NCBI RefSeq assembly: GCF_005938625.1
Contig: NZ_VCNJ01000070.1
Span: 1 to 53,989 of the forward strand
Direction of reading: 5' to 3'
Origin: Pseudomonas fluorescens
GTDB lineage: Bacteria; Pseudomonadota; Gammaproteobacteria; Pseudomonadales; Pseudomonadaceae
Length of the DNA stretch: 53,989 nucleotides
Part shown: positions 33,685 to 42,104 of the stretch, one piece after another
Layout of the letters: the number at the start of each line of letters is the position of its first letter
How positions within the stretch are numbered: position 1 is the stretch's first letter
Notes under the pieces: generated by a model
Database searches by the model: none
What the model was told of the DNA's origin: nothing
What the model saw: only the letters and a program-made list of their open reading frames with translations
Translations under genes and position numbers: made by a program

Positions 33685-34872
33685 GTGGCTGGCAACAAGG
33701 ACATTCCCCGGGTTCAAAACCCACCGCAAGGCGACGGGCACCACGTCACTTACCGTTACATGACGGCCAGTGAACTGGCCGAGCGCGATGCCAGACAAAA
33801 CGCTTACGACGCCATGCTGGCGCGACAAGAAGCTTTCGAGCGCAGCCGTGAGGTGGCGGCCAAAAAGACAGAGCCCGTGCGTGCCGGCTGCGTATTCGCC
33901 AAGTCCTGCAAATTGCCGGATGCGATTATCGATTACTCCAGCCCTTCGGGGATGGTGCCGACCGACAGCCTGAGGGATTACGGCGACCTGATCCTGCTGG
34001 GCGCGCGTGAAGCCGATGAAAGCGGCGCAGTTCCTCTCAAGAAAATCGGTGCAACCGCTATTCCGGCTGGATTTGGCAGTCTGGCTCTGGCGGGGTCGAT
34101 GTTTGAAGCAGTGCCCGCTGTTGTATCAAGCGCGGCTGTTGCGCCTTTGGTTGGTTTGGTTGCGTTGTTCATGCCATCGAACCTTGGTGACAGCGCCCTC
34201 TATACCGACGATCAACTGCGTGGACTTGAACAGGCGCGAACGCGTGTTCGGCTGAGGGTCGAACAGCAAACCGACGGCAGCCTGAAGGGCTACGGCTTCT
34301 ACACCGGCAAGAATCGCGATTGGGAAATGGTTGATGTCGTGCAGTTCAAGTTGCGTGGCAGCCAGTTCATTGCTGACTTGGGCGAAGGTGTGGAACTGAT
34401 CTGGACGCCGGCTGTGGATGGCTCCGACATCCTCGGCATCCCCGCGCTGGAGGCTGCACCGCAGGCACCGCACATCTGGGTGTACCCGCCGACAAAAGCA
34501 GCGGATGGAATTCTGGTCAATCCGGTTTATCCGCCGGATTATCGGGATTTTATTCTGGTTTTTCCACCTGGCTCGTTGGTTCAGCCGGTATATATAGTCT
34601 TAAACGTTCCTAAAGATTTCAAATACCACCCCGCCCCTGTTTCGCTGCCGGCCTTTCCAGACGTGAAACCTGCACCACTGAAAACCTCCGTTCGCGGTGG
34701 AGGAAAAAAGCGAAGACGTTGGAAAGATGCATCGGGGAAAATTTACGAATGGGACTCTCAGCATGGCAAGGTTGAGATGTACACCAAGCAAGGAAAACAT
34801 CTTGGAGAATACGACCCGAAAACAGGGAAACAAACAAAGCCTGCCGATTCCACAAGGAGAGTAGAAAAATGA
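33685..34872 (+). CDS. S-type pyocin/colicin E3-like toxin with 16S rRNase domain
   Basis: The 395-aa toxin ends in a colicin E3-type domain: KKRRRWKDASGKIYEWDSQHGKVE, in which Asp357, His360 and Glu364 match the E3 catalytic triad that cuts 16S rRNA in the decoding site, killing by blocking translation. Before it, residues about 200-310 resemble the pyocin S translocation domain. The N terminus is only about 90 residues, with a GCVFAKSCKLPDA Cys pair at 69 and 75 and no classical receptor-binding coiled coil. The start is GTG with AAAGGACG before it. The 3' half is AT-rich. Delivery could be by receptor uptake or a secretion system. Confidence 0.85.
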   Translation: MAGNKDIPRVQNPPQGDGHHVTYRYMTASELAERDARQNAYDAMLARQEAFERSREVAAKKTEPVRAGCVFAKSCKLPDAIIDYSSPSGMVPTDSLRDYGDLILLGAREADESGAVPLKKIGATAIPAGFGSLALAGSMFEAVPAVVSSAAVAPLVGLVALFMPSNLGDSALYTDDQLRGLEQARTRVRLRVEQQTDGSLKGYGFYTGKNRDWEMVDVVQFKLRGSQFIADLGEGVELIWTPAVDGSDILGIPALEAAPQAPHIWVYPPTKAADGILVNPVYPPDYRDFILVFPPGSLVQPVYIVLNVPKDFKYHPAPVSLPAFPDVKPAPLKTSVRGGGKKRRRWKDASGKIYEWDSQHGKVEMYTKQGKHLGEYDPKTGKQTKPADSTRRVEK

Positions 34873-35099
34873 AGCATGTAATAGAGGTATTCGATCGAAA
34901 GACTGAGAATTTGCTCCTGACCGTAGAGATCGCGGCGCATCACGAGGAAGCATTGAAGGCGCTGATGAACTGGCAACAACCTGAAGATGAGTTCGATGGC
35001 TCTGATTTAGACGAAGAGCAGATCAAAATTTTGGGGGACTGGACTGGAGAAAAGCTCTTGGACGCAACTCATATAGTTCAGTTGGTATGCATCGAATGA
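34869..35099 (+). CDS. Putative immunity protein 1 for the E3-type toxin
   Basis: The 76-aa acidic protein begins MKHVIEVFDRKTENLLLTVEI and overlaps the toxin stop by ATGA, the usual coupling of toxin and immunity genes. It does not look like the classic cloacin/colicin E3 immunity protein (which starts MGLKLDLTWFDK). It may belong to DUF7683 (from memory). G or C makes up only 22 of the 60 bases at 34861-34920, unlike the GC-rich surroundings. Immunity is inferred from position and size. Confidence 0.72.
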   Translation: MKHVIEVFDRKTENLLLTVEIAAHHEEALKALMNWQQPEDEFDGSDLDEEQIKILGDWTGEKLLDATHIVQLVCIE

Positions 35100-35353
35100 C
35101 TTATGGCAACTTCAAGCTGAATCACACCGTCGAGGCATTTAATAAACGCACAGCTCGGTTAGTTTTCGAGATCCCCGTTCCAGATGGAAACATTGAGCGG
35201 CTCAGAGTAATCATGCATTGGGTCAATCCCGAAGAAGAAATCTTTGGTTATGACCTCGACCAAGAGCAGATAAAGCAATTGGAAGCTTTAATCGGTCGAT
35301 CTTTCTACGACTCTAAATACAATTTTCAAATGGGTTGTTATGGAAGCGAGTAA
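35096..35353 (+). CDS. Putative immunity protein 2 (paralogue)
   Basis: The 85-aa protein is a paralogue of the preceding one: NHTVEAFNKRTARLVFEIPV aligns with KHVIEVFDRKTENLLLTVEI, and both carry a W..PE.E..G/D.DLD.EQIK block. The ATG at 35096 overlaps the previous stop (ATGA); an ATG at 35087 is also in frame. It may give immunity to a related toxin met elsewhere, or both may act together. Both genes end before a shared terminator. Confidence 0.68.
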   Translation: MTYGNFKLNHTVEAFNKRTARLVFEIPVPDGNIERLRVIMHWVNPEEEIFGYDLDQEQIKQLEALIGRSFYDSKYNFQMGCYGSE

Positions 35354-35369
35354 ATATCCTAAAAAAAAA

Positions 35370-35400
35370 CCCGACCAGTCACCTGATCGGGGTTTTCTTT
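35370..35400. terminator. Bidirectional terminator between the toxin cassette and slyB
   Basis: CCCGACCAG-TCAC-CTGATCGGG followed by GTTTTCTTT serves the toxin-immunity genes, and on the other strand the preceding run of nine A gives a T-tract for slyB. Confidence 0.88.
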
Positions 35401-35414
35401 ACCCTAAATTCCGC

Positions 35415-35879
35415 TTAGTGCGAAACGCGGCTGGTCCCGCCAACGGTGGAGATGCGCACGCGCTCGCCAACGCGGAACACTTCGTTCTCCTGAACCTGCT
35501 GCACATAGGCACGCATGCTGCCGTCGTCTTCACGCACGGTGATTTCCACACCTTGGGTACGGGTCAGACCTTCTTCAGTTGCCGAACCGATCAGGCCGCC
35601 CGCCACTGCACCGATGACCGCAGCAACGATGCTGCCCTTGCCGCCGCCGATGGCGCTGCCGCCGACGCCACCCACCGCTGCACCGGCGATGCCGCCGATC
35701 GGGGTTTTGGTGCCTTCGATTTTGACCGGGCGCAGGGATTCGATGGTGCCCATGCGAATCGTCTGCACGCGACGCGCTTCGTCACGGGAGTAGGAGTCAC
35801 CGGTCAGGCTCGATTGGCAGCCGGTAAGCAACATCGCCATCGTGGAAAAGGAAGCAACCAGCAGAACAGACTTACGCAT
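35415..35879 (-). CDS. slyB: Outer-membrane lipoprotein SlyB (glycine zipper)
   Basis: The 154-aa protein has a lipoprotein signal (MRKSVLLV to MLLTGC, Cys near 21), the SlyB motif SGDSYSRDEARRV-like stretch, and a glycine-zipper membrane segment (GGIAGAAVGGVGGSAIGGGKG). Length and pattern match E. coli SlyB (155 aa), a PhoPQ-regulated lipoprotein that stabilises the outer membrane. Start at 35879, where the signal peptide begins; codons upstream have no ribosome site. Confidence 0.9.
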   Translation of the reverse strand: MRKSVLLVASFSTMAMLLTGCQSSLTGDSYSRDEARRVQTIRMGTIESLRPVKIEGTKTPIGGIAGAAVGGVGGSAIGGGKGSIVAAVIGAVAGGLIGSATEEGLTRTQGVEITVREDDGSMRAYVQQVQENEVFRVGERVRISTVGGTSRVSH

Positions 35880-36058
35880 AGCATCAACTCCAAAGAAACA
35901 TATAGTCATTAAACTCCGTGGCTTGACGCCTGTCACGACACCGCCCGGATAAATTGGCTTTCATTCAGGCGCGGTACAGACACCTGCACGCTCTCCCTGA
36001 TGTAGCCCTACAGTAGCGCCAAATTACCGATTCTGCGCCACGGACACCAAGGATTTTC

Positions 36059-36295
36059 ATGGATTACTTCATCATCGTCGTCACCACTGCCGCCGGTTTG
36101 TACTTCCATGGGTGGTTGTACGTGCGGATCAAACGCTGGATGGATCGCGATCTGGCGCTGTCGCTGGCCGGCAAGGACGAAGACAAACGCACGTTCATGC
36201 TCGAACAGTTAGCGAACGCTCAGGCGCAGAAGATCAAGCGCCGGGACCTGCCGAAGTGGCTGGAGGCCGCTGCGGCAGGCTATCCCGCTCGGTAG
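36059..36295 (+). CDS. Small membrane-anchored hypothetical protein (78 aa)
   Basis: MDYFIIVVTTAAGLYFHGWL forms one N-terminal transmembrane helix, followed by a basic, helical cytoplasmic part (VRIKRWMDRDLALSLAGKDEDKRTFMLEQL). I believe homologues are widespread in Pseudomonas beside pdxH. Role unknown. The ATG has AAGGA about 6 nt upstream. It is convergent with pdxH, 5 bp apart. Confidence 0.72.
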   Translation: MDYFIIVVTTAAGLYFHGWLYVRIKRWMDRDLALSLAGKDEDKRTFMLEQLANAQAQKIKRRDLPKWLEAAAAGYPAR

Positions 36296-36300
36296 ACTAC

Positions 36301-36948
36301 TTAAGGTGCCAGACGTTCAAGAATCCAGTCGGCGCCCTGCACACGGTAGTTGAGGCGATCGTGCAGACGGCTCGGACGGCCCTGCCAGAATTCGATGCGC
36401 TCCGGCAGCAAGCGGTAACCGCCCCAGTGTTCCGGGCAGTCGGGCTGAGTATCGGAGAAACGCTGCTCGGTAGCTTTGAGCAAATCTTCCAGTTCACCGC
36501 GCCCGTTGATCACCCGGCTCTGCGGTGAAGCCCAGGCACCGAGGCGGCTGCCCAGCGGACGCACCTGATAATACGCATCCGACTCCGCGGGCGAGACCTT
36601 CACCACCCGCCCTTCGATGCGCACCTGACGCTCCAGGGTCGGCCAGAAGAAGGTCATGGCGGCAAACGGGTTGGCCGCCAGATGCTGGCCCTTGGCGCTG
36701 TCGTAATTGGTGAAGAAGGTGAAGCCCTGCTCGTCCAGCCCCTTGAGCAGCAGAATGCGACAGTGCGGTCGCCCATCCTTGTCGACCGTGGCCAGGGTCA
36801 TGGCGTTGGCCTCCACCGGCGCCTGTTCGGTTTTCACCGCGTCGGCGAACCACTGGTGAAACAGCGCAAACGGCTCGGCCGGGGCTTGCGCCTCGGTCAG
36901 GCCATCCCGGGTGTAATCACGACGCATATCTGCCAGAGCCTGGGTCAT
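36301..36948 (-). CDS. pdxH: Pyridoxamine 5'-phosphate oxidase PdxH
   Basis: The 215-aa FMN enzyme oxidises pyridoxine or pyridoxamine 5'-phosphate to PLP, the last step in making the B6 cofactor. Visible motifs are PNAMTLATVDKDG-like EANAMTLATVDKDGRPHCRILLLKG, FFTNYDSAKGQHLAANPFAAMTFFW and the C-terminal LLPERIEFWQGRPSRLHDR, which holds PLP-binding Arg and His. Length equals the family norm. It lies 24 bp after an OmpA lipoprotein gene, probably on one transcript, as in P. aeruginosa (from memory). Confidence 0.96.
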   Translation of the reverse strand: MTQALADMRRDYTRDGLTEAQAPAEPFALFHQWFADAVKTEQAPVEANAMTLATVDKDGRPHCRILLLKGLDEQGFTFFTNYDSAKGQHLAANPFAAMTFFWPTLERQVRIEGRVVKVSPAESDAYYQVRPLGSRLGAWASPQSRVINGRGELEDLLKATEQRFSDTQPDCPEHWGGYRLLPERIEFWQGRPSRLHDRLNYRVQGADWILERLAP

Positions 36949-36972
36949 GGCGCATTCCTTTTCGTTAGCGGA

Positions 36973-38073
36973 TCACTTCTTGGTGGTATCGGTCGCGGCG
37001 ACTTTCTTGTCGGTCGCGGCGGCTTTGGCTGGCGCAGTCTTTTTAGCTGGGGCCTTGGCCGGGGCCTTTTTAGCCGGTGCCTTGGCAGCGGCTTTTTTCA
37101 CCGGAGCCTTTTTGGTCGCTGGCACAGCTGCTTTCTTCGCGGCGGGGGCCGGGGTGACTGGTTTGGCGGCAGGCTTGACGTCTTGCGCAGCAACCATGGT
37201 CACTGGCTTCGGCGCTGGCATGTTGTACTTGCTCAGCAGGGCAACCATGGTGTTCTGCGGAGTGACCAGCAGTTCGACACGACGGTTCAGGGCACGACCT
37301 TCAACGCTGTCGTTGGCGGCGCGCGGCGCTTCCGAACCCATGCCGCGCAACATCAGACGATCACGCTGCAAACCGCTGAGACGGAAGATTGCCGCAATGG
37401 CCTGGGCACGCTCCTGGCTCAACTTGATGTTAGCCGGCGCTGCACCACTGGAGTCGCTGTGGCCCAAAACCAGAACGGCAGTTTTCGGGTCGGCTTCGAG
37501 GATTTTCGCTACGCGGGTGAACGGGCCGAGGGTAACCGGCAGCAACATGGCAGGGCGGTCCGGGTTGAACGAGCCTTCAACCGGCGCGGTCACGACCAGC
37601 ACGTTTTCACGGCGTTCGAGTTGCAGATTACTGTCTTTAACCGCTTCACGCAGACGCGGCTCATAGTCGTCAAGCCAGGCCTGGGTGACTTTCGGATCCG
37701 GCATTGGCACGGCTTTGGTGGTTGGCTGATCCTTGCCGCCGAACGGCCACCACCATTTGCTGCCGGTGTCGGCTTCAGCCTTGGCTACGGCGACCGGTTT
37801 CTTGGCATCAGGCGCTACTTCTGCCTTCATGTCAGCCTTGGCGGCTTCGTCATCGGAACCGAACGGCCAGTACCAAGGGTTGCTGCTTTCAGTTTTGGCA
37901 ACCGGTGCAGTCGCCGCTGGCTTCAAAGGCGCGGGAGCCGGCTCCTTGGCCGCAACCTTGTCGGAAGACCCGAACGGCCACCAACTGCCGCCGTCCGCAT
38001 CATTTTTCGGGGTCTGTGCACAACCGGTGATCGCTACACACAGGGCCAGGGCGAGGGTCTTTTTAGATGACAT
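36973..38073 (-). CDS. OmpA-family lipoprotein with WPFG repeats and Lys/Ala-rich tail
   Basis: The 366-aa protein is a lipoprotein (VAITGC, Cys18). Residues 20-115 carry three Trp-rich repeats about 37 residues apart: WWPFG (31-35), WYWPFG (67-72) and WWWPFG (107-112), within charged linkers. An OmpA-like peptidoglycan-binding domain spans about 165-275 (GHSDSSGAAPANIKLSQERA and ALNRRVELLV). The last 80 residues are Ala, Lys and Pro rich, like histone H1 or AlgP. It should tether the outer membrane to peptidoglycan, with the tail free. It lies upstream of pdxH by 24 bp. Confidence 0.87.
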   Translation of the reverse strand: MSSKKTLALALCVAITGCAQTPKNDADGGSWWPFGSSDKVAAKEPAPAPLKPAATAPVAKTESSNPWYWPFGSDDEAAKADMKAEVAPDAKKPVAVAKAEADTGSKWWWPFGGKDQPTTKAVPMPDPKVTQAWLDDYEPRLREAVKDSNLQLERRENVLVVTAPVEGSFNPDRPAMLLPVTLGPFTRVAKILEADPKTAVLVLGHSDSSGAAPANIKLSQERAQAIAAIFRLSGLQRDRLMLRGMGSEAPRAANDSVEGRALNRRVELLVTPQNTMVALLSKYNMPAPKPVTMVAAQDVKPAAKPVTPAPAAKKAAVPATKKAPVKKAAAKAPAKKAPAKAPAKKTAPAKAAATDKKVAATDTTKK

Positions 38074-38186
38074 TGAAAATCCACAAAATGAAGTAATGAA
38101 AAATCAGAGCACTTTCGCCCGGATAAACAGTCGCTTTGAAACGAAAAAACGCGTGAGGTTCCGACCCTGGGACCTCGGATGAAACT

Positions 38187-39338
38187 TTACAGACAAGTGG
38201 CAAGTACCCGTGCGAGCTGCTGCGCGCGCGGATCCATCAAAACGTAAGGCCCAAGGGTATTTGTCACAAAACCAAACGCGACATCATGCTCGGGGTCAGC
38301 AAAACCGATGGAACCGCCCGCCCCCGGATGACCGAATGCACGAGGACCGAGGCCGTAGGTGGCGTTAGGCACGTCCGGCTGATCGAGCATGCAGCCCAGA
38401 CCAAAACGAGTGCGGGTCAACAAAGTCTTGTCTTCGCCGAGGCTGTGTTCGCGGGTCAGCTCTTCTAGCATGTCGCTTTCGAGGAGGCTGCCATCGAGCA
38501 GACCGGCATAAAAACCGGCTAGGCTGCGCGCATTGCCGTGGCCATTGGCCGCCGGTTGCTGCATGCGCCGCCATTCCGGTTTGTTGGTGCTTGTGAGCAC
38601 TGAAGGTGGATTGGTAAAAGCGCGGGTGGTCATCGCGGTGGGCTCGCGCATGGTCACTTGCAGCAGGCGTTGCGCGGCGGCATCGCCAGCATTGCCCTTA
38701 CCGCGGGCAATGTGCGCCACGCGGTGGAATTCCTCATCAGCCAGACCGACGTGGAAATCCAGGCCCAACGGTTTGGCGACACGGGCGACGATGGATTCGC
38801 CCGGCCCGCGACCGTCAGCGCGGCGCAGCAACTCGCCGATCAACCAGCCGTAAGTGATCGCGGCATAACCGTGACCGGTGCCCGGCGTCCACCATGGTGC
38901 TTCGGCCGCAAGGGCATCGACCATGGTTTGCCAGTCATACAGTGCTTCCGGCGCGAGCAATTCACGCAGGGCTGGCAGACCGGCCTGGTGGCAGAGCAAT
39001 TGGCGCAGGGTCACGGATTCTTTGCCGGCGGCGGCGAATTCCGGCCAGTAGCGCGCAACCGGAACATCCAGTTGCAGCTTGCCTTCGCCGACCAGTTGCA
39101 GCGCGGTGACAGCGGTAAAGGTTTTGGTGCAGGAGAACAGGTTGGCAATGGTGTCGCTGTGCCAGGCCTCAGTGCCGTCCTTGTCGGCAGTGCCGGACCA
39201 GAGGTCGAGGACGGTTTCTCCACCGACCTTGATGCACAGGGCTGCGCCGCGTTCCTGGGGATCGTCGAACAGTGCGGCGAAGGCTTCGCGCACCGCTTCG
39301 AATTGAAGCTCGTAATGTCCCTGAATCTGCACCCGCAA
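38187..39338 (-). CDS. Serine hydrolase, beta-lactamase/EstB family
   Basis: The 383-aa protein has the SxxK motif SCTK (Ser69, Lys72) in NLFSCTKTFTAVTALQLV, the likely second Tyr in AAITYGWLIGELLRR (about 165-180), and the C-terminal GHPGAGGSIGFADP. These place it with class C beta-lactamase-like esterases (EstB type) that hydrolyse esters or beta-lactam-like bonds. There is no signal peptide, so it is probably cytoplasmic. Substrate unknown. Confidence 0.87.
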   Translation of the reverse strand: MRVQIQGHYELQFEAVREAFAALFDDPQERGAALCIKVGGETVLDLWSGTADKDGTEAWHSDTIANLFSCTKTFTAVTALQLVGEGKLQLDVPVARYWPEFAAAGKESVTLRQLLCHQAGLPALRELLAPEALYDWQTMVDALAAEAPWWTPGTGHGYAAITYGWLIGELLRRADGRGPGESIVARVAKPLGLDFHVGLADEEFHRVAHIARGKGNAGDAAAQRLLQVTMREPTAMTTRAFTNPPSVLTSTNKPEWRRMQQPAANGHGNARSLAGFYAGLLDGSLLESDMLEELTREHSLGEDKTLLTRTRFGLGCMLDQPDVPNATYGLGPRAFGHPGAGGSIGFADPEHDVAFGFVTNTLGPYVLMDPRAQQLARVLATCL

Positions 39339-39438
39339 CTCCCCCGCGAAAACGCTCTACAAAGTGGCCCGCATTGTTCCAGCCCTAGAGGGATTTGGGA
39401 ACAGCTGCGGGCCAGACGGTTAGATCAAAGACAAAGTC

Positions 39439-39515
39439 AAAAGATCGCAGCCTGCGGCAGCTCCTACAGAGAAACGCGTTGCCATGTAAGAGCTGCCGCA
39501 GGCTGCGATCGTTTT
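39439..39515. repeat. REP-type inverted pair, family A, GCAGGC subtype (copy 5)
   Basis: Arms read GCCGCAGGC rather than GCCGAAGGC, with one base change (GTAAG) and one extra base near the right tail. It lies between the serine hydrolase start and the glycoside hydrolase end. Confidence 0.85.
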
Positions 39516-39528
39516 AGAGCATCAAAGG

Positions 39529-42009
39529 TTAGTGACCATTGCCGGAATGACCACCGGCATGCCCTGCCCCCGCCCCTTTACCGGCCTCGCCTTTGCGGCC
39601 GCCCTCAGCCTCATGCCCCGCCGCTGCGGCCGCTTTCTCAGCCTCTTTGCCAAGCTGATCAATGGCCAGCAAGTTGCTCTTGCGCACTGTCTCGACGAAA
39701 CCCTGATAAGGCAGATCCGTCACGCCCACCAGACCAAAGTGACCATTCTCCCCATCAAGCAAACGCCCGGTCACCGGTTGATCCAGATACTGGAACCAAT
39801 GCACGCCGACAATCGACGGTTCACTCAGCGCTTGTTTGAGGAAGCTGGCGTATGCCGGGCCGCGATCTTCTTCCTTGGCCACCTGCGTGACGCCGCCCCA
39901 GAACGGGCCGCGATCCGCTGAGCCAAAGTTGAACTCGGTGATCAGTACCGGTTTGTCCAAAGCGCCCAGCGCGGCAAAGTCATAGCCGTCCTGCGGTTTG
40001 AGCGTGTACATATTGAAGCTCAGCACATCGCAATACTGCGCGCAGGACGCCACGGCTTCCGGGGTACTGATGGCAAAACGGCCGCCAAGCAGCAACTGGT
40101 TCGGCGCGTGCCATTTCAGCGAATCGGAAATGGTTTTGAAGTAGGTGTCGGCGAAAACCTTCTGGAAATATTTGAAGTCCGCCTCGATTTCCGGATGTTC
40201 CGGGCTCGGCAGCGGCGGCACAAAACCCGGATCCTCCATCAACTCCCAGGCCGGCAGATCAATGCCCCACGCCTTCGACAGCCCCGCCTGATTGCGATAC
40301 TTGTCGCGCAGTTGCTTGAGAAACGCACGTTTGGCCGGCACGTCGGTGGTCATCTTCAACGTGCCGTAAGCCAGCGCATAACGTGATTTCGGATCATCAC
40401 CGGGGCCGGCCCAGGCCAGTTCGTTGTCGGCGTAATAGCCGATCAGCCACGGATCGTCGCGGTGGTCGCGGGCGGCGATAGCCACAGCGCGCTCGGTGGC
40501 CATGGCAAAGCGCGGATCAAATGGATCAGGCATGCCGCCCCACCAGTCGCTGCCGGTGCTGATGCTGGTGTAGTCGCCGACGATCGACAGCGGCAAGGTG
40601 TACGGCACGCGCTCGGCGTCAGTCAGCGAATCGGCACTCCAGTTGCCGACCGTATTGAAGCCCCAGGCTTGCAGGCGATCGAGCGTGTGACTGGCCCACT
40701 GTTGCTCATCGACAGTGACCTTGCACGGCTCGGCAGCTTTTTCTGTGGTTGTTTGTAGCGTTTCAGTCTTGGCCGCTTCAGCGACGCCAGACTTCGGCTC
40801 GGCAGGCACAGGAGCAGGCTCGGCGGCTTTCACCGCAGCCGTCTCTGCGGCTTCAGTCCTGGCCGCTTCTGCTACCCCGGACTTGCTCTCACTGTCGGCT
40901 TTGCACGGTTCACCGTACACGCGCTGCAGGTTCGCGCCGTAGAAGTCATACCAGCGCCCGTTGCCGTAACCCCGGCCCTGATCGACACCGTTGCCACCAC
41001 GGTTGTCGCCATCGCCAAAGTGCCGGGACAAGGGGTCTTCAGGCTTGGGCAGAGATTCGAACATGTACTCACGCCCGGCCACGTAGGTCTGGTTGACCTT
41101 GGGGCTGACGGTATTCACGCCCAGCGAGTAAAACGGGTGACCTTCAGGCGTGACCAGATACCAACGGCCATCACGCTTTTCAGTGCGGAAGAAACCGCTG
41201 GCCTTGAACGACAGGCCTTTGTTCCAGCCACCGAACTTGTCCAGCGAGGACTTTTCACGTTCGGCTAGCCAGGTTTTCAGTTGTTGCTGTTCCTTGGCGG
41301 CGGCGGATTTCAGTTGCTCGTCGTTGCTGATCTTTTCCGGCCACTTGCTGCGGGTCGACTGCCCGTACGCATCGACCAGATTGCCGTAAACGGCCTGGGT
41401 GACCGATTCGCCGTCCTGCACACCGAAACGCTCCAGCAGCAAACTCTGGGCGACTTTCGGCTGATCCAAAGACAAGCTCACCGAAACCACTTGGCTGCGA
41501 TCGATCTCACCGCTGCTGCTGGCGAGCAGAATCCGCTGACCATCGACCGTCATTGGCATGGGTGGCCCGGCTTTCATGCCAAGACTCAACGGTGACGATG
41601 CCACCAGCGGTACCAACAGGGTCTGCGCAGGGCCGGCCGGCAGGTCGACGCGGCTGATCAGGGTGCGGCCGTCGTTGCTCTGGATCTGCACGTAGACCGT
41701 CACCGCCCAGTCCATTGCGCTCTGCAACCGTAGGGTCATCATGCCCGACTGCGACCAGTCCCACGCACCGGTCTGCGGCGTCAGACGCAAGGTCGGACGG
41801 GCCACCGGATTGAACGTCACCCGGCGCAGCACTTCGCCCTCAGGCGTTTGCTCGGCGTTGGCTTGCGGCAGATCAGCGTTTTCGGTGGCGATTTTCACCA
41901 CGTCGGCAGGACGGACAAAGTTGAACAGGGTCTGCTGACCCGCAGGCGCCGCGAACAGCGGCGTGGCGAAGATCAAGGCAAATACGGCGGGCAACGAACG
42001 GCGGATCAT
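39529..42009 (-). CDS. Secreted clan GH-A glycoside hydrolase (beta-agarase/beta-galactosidase-like)
   Basis: The 826-aa protein has a signal peptide (MIRRSLPAVFALIFATPLFA) and an N-terminal beta-sandwich (about 60-250), then a TIM barrel starting GFFRTEKRDGRWYLVTPEGHPFYSLGVN. Likely acid/base Glu is in YYADNELAW (about 530) and the nucleophile in VLITEFNFG (about 692), as in GH42/GH50-type enzymes. Between them and the first barrel strand is an Ala/Glu-rich insert at about 367-430 with an internal duplication. The tail is Gly/His rich. The substrate, perhaps a galactose-containing polysaccharide, is not known. Start at 42009 gives the signal peptide. Confidence 0.78.
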   Translation of the reverse strand: MIRRSLPAVFALIFATPLFAAPAGQQTLFNFVRPADVVKIATENADLPQANAEQTPEGEVLRRVTFNPVARPTLRLTPQTGAWDWSQSGMMTLRLQSAMDWAVTVYVQIQSNDGRTLISRVDLPAGPAQTLLVPLVASSPLSLGMKAGPPMPMTVDGQRILLASSSGEIDRSQVVSVSLSLDQPKVAQSLLLERFGVQDGESVTQAVYGNLVDAYGQSTRSKWPEKISNDEQLKSAAAKEQQQLKTWLAEREKSSLDKFGGWNKGLSFKASGFFRTEKRDGRWYLVTPEGHPFYSLGVNTVSPKVNQTYVAGREYMFESLPKPEDPLSRHFGDGDNRGGNGVDQGRGYGNGRWYDFYGANLQRVYGEPCKADSESKSGVAEAARTEAAETAAVKAAEPAPVPAEPKSGVAEAAKTETLQTTTEKAAEPCKVTVDEQQWASHTLDRLQAWGFNTVGNWSADSLTDAERVPYTLPLSIVGDYTSISTGSDWWGGMPDPFDPRFAMATERAVAIAARDHRDDPWLIGYYADNELAWAGPGDDPKSRYALAYGTLKMTTDVPAKRAFLKQLRDKYRNQAGLSKAWGIDLPAWELMEDPGFVPPLPSPEHPEIEADFKYFQKVFADTYFKTISDSLKWHAPNQLLLGGRFAISTPEAVASCAQYCDVLSFNMYTLKPQDGYDFAALGALDKPVLITEFNFGSADRGPFWGGVTQVAKEEDRGPAYASFLKQALSEPSIVGVHWFQYLDQPVTGRLLDGENGHFGLVGVTDLPYQGFVETVRKSNLLAIDQLGKEAEKAAAAAGHEAEGGRKGEAGKGAGAGHAGGHSGNGH
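40720..40911 (-). repeat. Internal direct duplication in the glycoside hydrolase gene
   Basis: The insert encodes two related halves, SKSGVAEAARTEA and PKSGVAEAAKTET, flanked by EPCKA and EPCKV. The repeated EPCK edges suggest that a short coding unit was duplicated in tandem. Confidence 0.65.
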
Positions 42010-42104
42010 AAGAACGGAGTTCTCCCTAACGACCAACAATGGCCAATGGAAAAGCGATGGCAGAGAGATAGACAACACGGCGGGCAAAACTGCCCACCGT
42101 TGTC

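Noticed and set aside
33685..34872. Phage or plasmid origin for the toxin cassette
   Set aside because: No integrase, transposase, lysis gene or att-like repeat borders it. AT-richness alone does not show the vector.
36682..38070. 462-codon frame antisense to the OmpA lipoprotein and pdxH
   Set aside because: Low-complexity Gly/Arg/Phe text produced by the Lys/Ala-rich coding strand. It has no start signal.
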